From Pseudomonadota bacterium (GTDB lineage Bacteria; Pseudomonadota; Gammaproteobacteria; Natronospirales; REEB76): a stretch of DNA of 17,764 nucleotides. The notes beneath the pieces were generated by a model. It was not told the DNA's origin, searched no databases, and was given only the letters and a program-made list of their open reading frames with translations. The translations under genes and the position numbers were made by a program. Positions 14,922 to 17,764 of this stretch are shown here, piece by piece. The stretch lies in contig JAJYBN010000001.1 in NCBI GenBank assembly GCA_021779005.1, forward strand, positions 1 to 17,764, in the 5' to 3' direction. Each line of letters begins with the position of its first letter. Position 1 is the stretch's first letter.

Positions 14922-15893
14922 TCAAGCTGTTGCCGCAGCGATGCGTGACATCACTTCGGCAGTCAATTTTTGCACCTGTGTCATAGCATCGAGATTCTCG
15001 CGCAGCTGCTGCACACTGGAAGCGCCCAGGATCACTGTACTGACATGCGGGTTTTTCAGGCACCAGGCGAGTGCTAGCTGCGCCATACTCATACCGAGTT
15101 CACGGGCGATGAGCATGAGTTTCTCCACTGCCGCGACCCGTTGCCGGCCTTCCTCGTTTTGCAAGCGCTCCTTGAGCCATTCGTACCCCGGCAGTTCCAT
15201 GCGTGAGCCTTTGGGCACGCCCCGGTTGTACTTGCCGGTCAGTACGCCCGAAGCCAATGGCGACCAGATGGTCGTGCCCAGGCCGTAATCGCGGTACAGC
15301 GGTGCATATTCCCGCTCCACCCGCTCGCGCACGAACAGGTTGTACTGCGGCTGTTCCATGCTTGGAGGCGTGAGATATAAACCATGTGCGATGCTATGAG
15401 CCGCGACGATGTTCTCAGCGGGCCATTCGGACGTACCCCAGTAGAGCACCTTGCCCTGTTGCACCAGATCGTGCATGGCGCGCACGGTTTCCTCGATGGG
15501 CGTATCCGGATCCGACCGGTGGCAAAAATACAGATCCAGGTAATCCATCTGCAGGCGCTGCAGCGCCTGATGGCAGGCCTCCATGACATGCTTGCGTGAC
15601 AACCCATGCTGCGTGGGTTTCGGATGGTCGCGGCTGCCAAAGAACACCTTGCTGGATACGCAGAAGGAATCACGCGAATAACCCAGATTTCTGAGGGCCT
15701 TGCCCATGATGAGTTCGGATTCCCCATTGGCGTAGGTCTCGGCGTTGTCGAAGAAATTCACGCCCGCGTCGTAGGCCGTACCGATGCACTGCTCCGCCTG
15801 CTTGATTTCAATCTGATTCTTGAAGGTGACCCAGGATCCGAACGACAGGGCGCTCAGTTTCAGGCCCGATTTTCCCATCCGACGGTATTCCAT
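14922..15893 (-). CDS. Aldo/keto reductase, Kv-beta-like (AKR6-type)
   Basis: The 323-residue NADPH-dependent oxidoreductase has the (beta/alpha)8 AKR tetrad: Asp49 and Tyr54 (FFDNAETY), Lys82 (SSKVFF) and His125 (YFCHRSDP). MEYRRMGKSGLKLS at the start, YWGTSEW (151-157), PQYN and the late GASS phosphate-binding motif near the C-terminus match the potassium-channel beta-subunit-like branch found widely in bacteria. It reduces aldehydes or ketones in the cytoplasm; the substrate is unknown. ATG 15893 is chosen because GGAG lies 8 bases upstream; an in-frame extension to 16010 would overlap pepQ and lacks homologous sequence. It is directly coupled to sulfotransferase C downstream. Confidence 0.9.
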   Translation of the reverse strand: MEYRRMGKSGLKLSALSFGSWVTFKNQIEIKQAEQCIGTAYDAGVNFFDNAETYANGESELIMGKALRNLGYSRDSFCVSSKVFFGSRDHPKPTQHGLSRKHVMEACHQALQRLQMDYLDLYFCHRSDPDTPIEETVRAMHDLVQQGKVLYWGTSEWPAENIVAAHSIAHGLYLTPPSMEQPQYNLFVRERVEREYAPLYRDYGLGTTIWSPLASGVLTGKYNRGVPKGSRMELPGYEWLKERLQNEEGRQRVAAVEKLMLIARELGMSMAQLALAWCLKNPHVSTVILGASSVQQLRENLDAMTQVQKLTAEVMSRIAAATA

Positions 15894-15932
15894 TCTGCTG
15901 CTCCCGACCCAAACCGATGCGTATCTTAACAA

Positions 15933-15948
15933 TCTGACGGTCAGACCG
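15933..15948. promoter_or_regulatory. Inverted repeat between the AKR and pepQ genes
   Basis: TCTGAC-G-GTCAGA (15933-15945) is a perfect 6-bp inverted repeat, overlapped by CGGTC-A-GACCG (15938-15948). On the minus strand TAAGAT (15928-15923) could be the -10 of the AKR-sulfotransferase unit, and the repeat would fill its spacer. No good -35 is present, which would fit an activator-dependent promoter. This is inference. Confidence 0.35.
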
Positions 15949-16008
15949 TGCCACATCCCCGGGAATCTGAAATAATCGGGTGAACCGCGAACTAGTGATG
16001 GCAACACC

Positions 16009-17337
16009 ATGACCGACGCCCTCGCACGGCTTTACCCATCCCATCTGGAGACCGTCAAAAAGCGCTTCGATATGGCGCTGGCGGCTGCGGGCTTTGACGC
16101 GGTGGCAGTATTCGCAGGAGGACCGCATACCCTGTTCCTGGACGATATGGATTACCCGTTCCGGGTGAACCCACACTTCAAAAACTGGCTGCCCCTGAGC
16201 CAGGCGCATGATTCCTTCGTGGCGCATGTCCCAGGCCAGAAGCCGGTGCTGGTGTACTACCAGCCGGAGGATTACTGGTACCTGCCACCGGCACCACCCT
16301 CCGGTTACTGGACCGAACAGTTCGATATCCGGATCATCAAGCGCCCGGAAGACGCGCCCGGCGCCTTACCGATCGCGCGACGCTGCGTGTTCCTGGGTGA
16401 ATGGCAGGAGCGTTTCAAAAACTGGGGATTTGCCGATGTGAACCCCGAGGCGCTGCTCAATCCCTTGAACTTCACACGCGCCGTCAAGACTGACTACGAA
16501 CTCGAATGCATGCGGCGCGCCAATGTTCTGAGCGCCAAGGGCCATCGTGCCGCCGAACAGGCGTTCCGCGCCGGCGCCAGTGAATTCGAGATCCATACAG
16601 CCTACTGCGCCGCCAGCGGCCAGATCGACAATGGGATGCCCTACGGCGCCATCATCGCCCTCAATGAGCACGCCGCCACGCTGCACTACCAGTATTGGGA
16701 CCTGGACAAAACCGCGCACCGCCATGCATTCCTGATTGATGCGGGGGCGCAGGTGAATGGCTACGCTTCCGATGTGACCCGCACCTATTCCGCCGAGCAC
16801 GATGAATTCCAGTCGCTCGTCGATGCACTCGACAAGGAACAACAAGCCCTGGTCCGGAAAGTCAAAGCGGATGTGGATTTCAAGGCACTGCACCTGGAAG
16901 CCCACCATGCCATCGCGCGGCTATTGCACGACTTCGAATTCTTAAAGCTGCCGTCGGAAGCAATCGTGGCGCAAGGCATCAGCAGTACGTTCCTGCCTCA
17001 CGGCCTCGGCCACCTGCTAGGCCTCCAGACACACGATGTGGGCGGCTTCATGGCGAGTCCGCGTGGCGATAGCATCCCGAGACCCGATGGCCACCCTCAC
17101 CTGCGCATAACGCGAGTGCTGAAGGAAAATTTCGTGGTGACCATCGAACCCGGCCTGTACTTCATCCCCTCGCTGCTGGAGAAGCTCCGCCAGGGGAAAC
17201 ATTCCGGTGCTGTGAACTGGCCAAAGGTCGATGCTTTCCGCAGATACGGCGGCATCCGCATCGAGGACAACGTGGTGGTGAAACACGGCAAGCCGGAAAA
17301 TCTAACGCGCGATGCTTTCAGTTTAAGCACTCAATAA
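16009..17337 (+). CDS. pepQ: Xaa-Pro dipeptidase (prolidase), peptidase family M24B
   Basis: The 442-residue product matches the enterobacterial PepQ length (443). It is a cytoplasmic enzyme that splits dipeptides with C-terminal proline and uses two metal ions. The pita-bread metal ligands are all visible: Asp244 (LIDAGA), Asp255 (ASDVTRTY), His335 (HGLGHLLG), Glu380 (TIEPGLYF) and Glu419 (RIEDNV). The N-terminal domain (1-160) carries typical DDMDYPFRVNPHFK and PEDYWY. The ribosome-binding site before ATG 16009 is weak. It diverges from the aldo/keto reductase across 115 bp. The family also hydrolyses some organophosphate and prolyl esters. The sequence is ordinary for the family. Confidence 0.95.
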   Translation: MTDALARLYPSHLETVKKRFDMALAAAGFDAVAVFAGGPHTLFLDDMDYPFRVNPHFKNWLPLSQAHDSFVAHVPGQKPVLVYYQPEDYWYLPPAPPSGYWTEQFDIRIIKRPEDAPGALPIARRCVFLGEWQERFKNWGFADVNPEALLNPLNFTRAVKTDYELECMRRANVLSAKGHRAAEQAFRAGASEFEIHTAYCAASGQIDNGMPYGAIIALNEHAATLHYQYWDLDKTAHRHAFLIDAGAQVNGYASDVTRTYSAEHDEFQSLVDALDKEQQALVRKVKADVDFKALHLEAHHAIARLLHDFEFLKLPSEAIVAQGISSTFLPHGLGHLLGLQTHDVGGFMASPRGDSIPRPDGHPHLRITRVLKENFVVTIEPGLYFIPSLLEKLRQGKHSGAVNWPKVDAFRRYGGIRIEDNVVVKHGKPENLTRDAFSLSTQ

Positions 17338-17366
17338 AATCAACTCCAAAACACACGCTGTCATGC

Positions 17367-17388
17367 GCCGCCATGGCGGCTAGTGTTT
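17367..17388. terminator. Possible weak terminator between convergent genes
   Basis: The perfect palindrome GCCGCCATGGCGGC (17367-17380) lies between the pepQ stop and the 3' end of the minus-strand gene. It is followed by TAGTGTTTAT, a loose T-rich tract. AACAC (17349-17353) and GTGTT (17383-17387) could extend the structure. As a hairpin it forms a 5-bp stem with a CATG loop. The call is tentative. Confidence 0.35.
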
Positions 17389-17764
17389 ATGGCCCATGGC
17401 CGGGTGAAGTATTGGATCCAGGACCCGGACCCACCACCCTATTGTTGGGCGGCATACTGTTTAAGGGATAATAAGAAAATGCTCTAGTGCTTGGCGCACA
17501 ATCGGTGTTGATCTGGGGCGTCAGGTAGGGGGCAGCCTCGGGTACCGTGACGGTGGCTGTTGAACCATCCTGGTAAAGAACTTTTATGCCTGTCAGGCTG
17601 GGGCACGCATACCCATGGGTGACCGTCCACAGGGGAGATTTACTGACCACGCTATAACTGTTGCCGGGCAGGAAGTCCCCAACGGCTGTCACGTCCCCCG
17701 TGATGGGTTTCCCATCCAGGCTGACGGTCGTGATGTCGAACACCACTTTCTGAATTGGTACCTG
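17387..17764 (-). CDS. Unrecognised protein, C-terminal part (cut by right edge)
   Basis: An open frame enters from the right edge and ends at TAA 17389-17387, giving 125 visible residues. No start is in the window; a GTG at 17746 is internal to the open frame. The visible part looks beta-rich: VVFDITTVSLDGKPITGDV, then YSVVSKSPLWTVTHGYACP and TGIKVLYQDGSTATVTV. Two cysteines are present. The tail is Pro/Gly/Asn-rich (NNRVVGPGPGSNTSPGHGP) and looks disordered. This suggests an exported or surface protein, but I recognise no family. The gene converges on pepQ with 49 bp between. Confidence 0.55.
   Translation of the reverse strand, partial: QVPIQKVVFDITTVSLDGKPITGDVTAVGDFLPGNSYSVVSKSPLWTVTHGYACPSLTGIKVLYQDGSTATVTVPEAAPYLTPQINTDCAPSTRAFSYYPLNSMPPNNRVVGPGPGSNTSPGHGP

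Noticed and set aside
15894..16010. 39-residue extension of the aldo/keto reductase
   Set aside because: It spans the divergent promoter region and overlaps the pepQ start. ATG 15893 has its own GGAG and matches the family N-terminus.
1..17764. CRISPR array, tRNA, insertion sequence, phage or attachment site
   Set aside because: No regularly spaced repeats, cloverleaf sequences, transposase or integrase motifs, or flanking direct repeats were seen on reading both strands.

Overview
The window looks like a chromosomal segment of a Gram-negative proteobacterium, most likely a gammaproteobacterium. The evidence is a TonB-dependent outer-membrane receptor, two Cys-lipoproteins, a 442-residue PepQ and a 245-residue PepE close to the enterobacterial lengths and active-site spacing, and DUF2845/DUF4156 proteins. 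Coding DNA is moderately GC-rich. No tRNA, rRNA, insertion sequence, CRISPR array or phage gene was recognised.

Layout. (1) 1-2030: the start of an M48/Ste24-type membrane protease (minus, cut by the left edge), a 440-bp gap with a palindrome and a hairpin, dipeptidase E (plus), and a 43-codon gene for the small ribosomal protein bTHX. (2) 2066-5186: a ferritin-like diiron protein (minus) diverging from a two-gene unit of an FKBP prolyl-isomerase lipoprotein and a serine beta-lactamase-family hydrolase. (3) 5193-6298: a secreted DUF2845 protein (minus) whose second module is reached only by a -1 frameshift at a G GGA AAG heptamer, then a DUF4156 lipoprotein (plus). (4) 6313-14920: a TonB-dependent receptor with three TPR-sulfotransferase fusions around it, two overlapping on one side and one on the other. 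(5) 14922-17764: an aldo/keto reductase whose stop codon lies one base before the third sulfotransferase, a divergent PepQ, and the partial gene of an unrecognised protein at the right edge.

How the genes may work together. The accessory core is region 4. The receptor and the sulfotransferase pair 8130/9931 diverge from one AT-rich 263-bp control region. The two sulfotransferases that immediately flank the receptor (8120-9931 and 13295-14920) are more alike than either is to the neighbour at 6313-8130. This suggests a duplicated receptor-sulfotransferase module whose sulfated product or imported ligand is unknown. PepE, PepQ, the M48 protease and the beta-lactamase-family hydrolase give the window a peptide-processing flavour, but nothing in the sequence ties them to the receptor.

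The observation I would check first is the DUF2845 gene. Its stop codon at 5324-5326 interrupts a second copy of the domain that continues without gaps in the -1 frame to 5193. The in-frame heptamer just before the stop is the one used by the phage lambda tail genes G/GT. It could be programmed frameshifting, a mutation, or a base error in the GGGAAA run.
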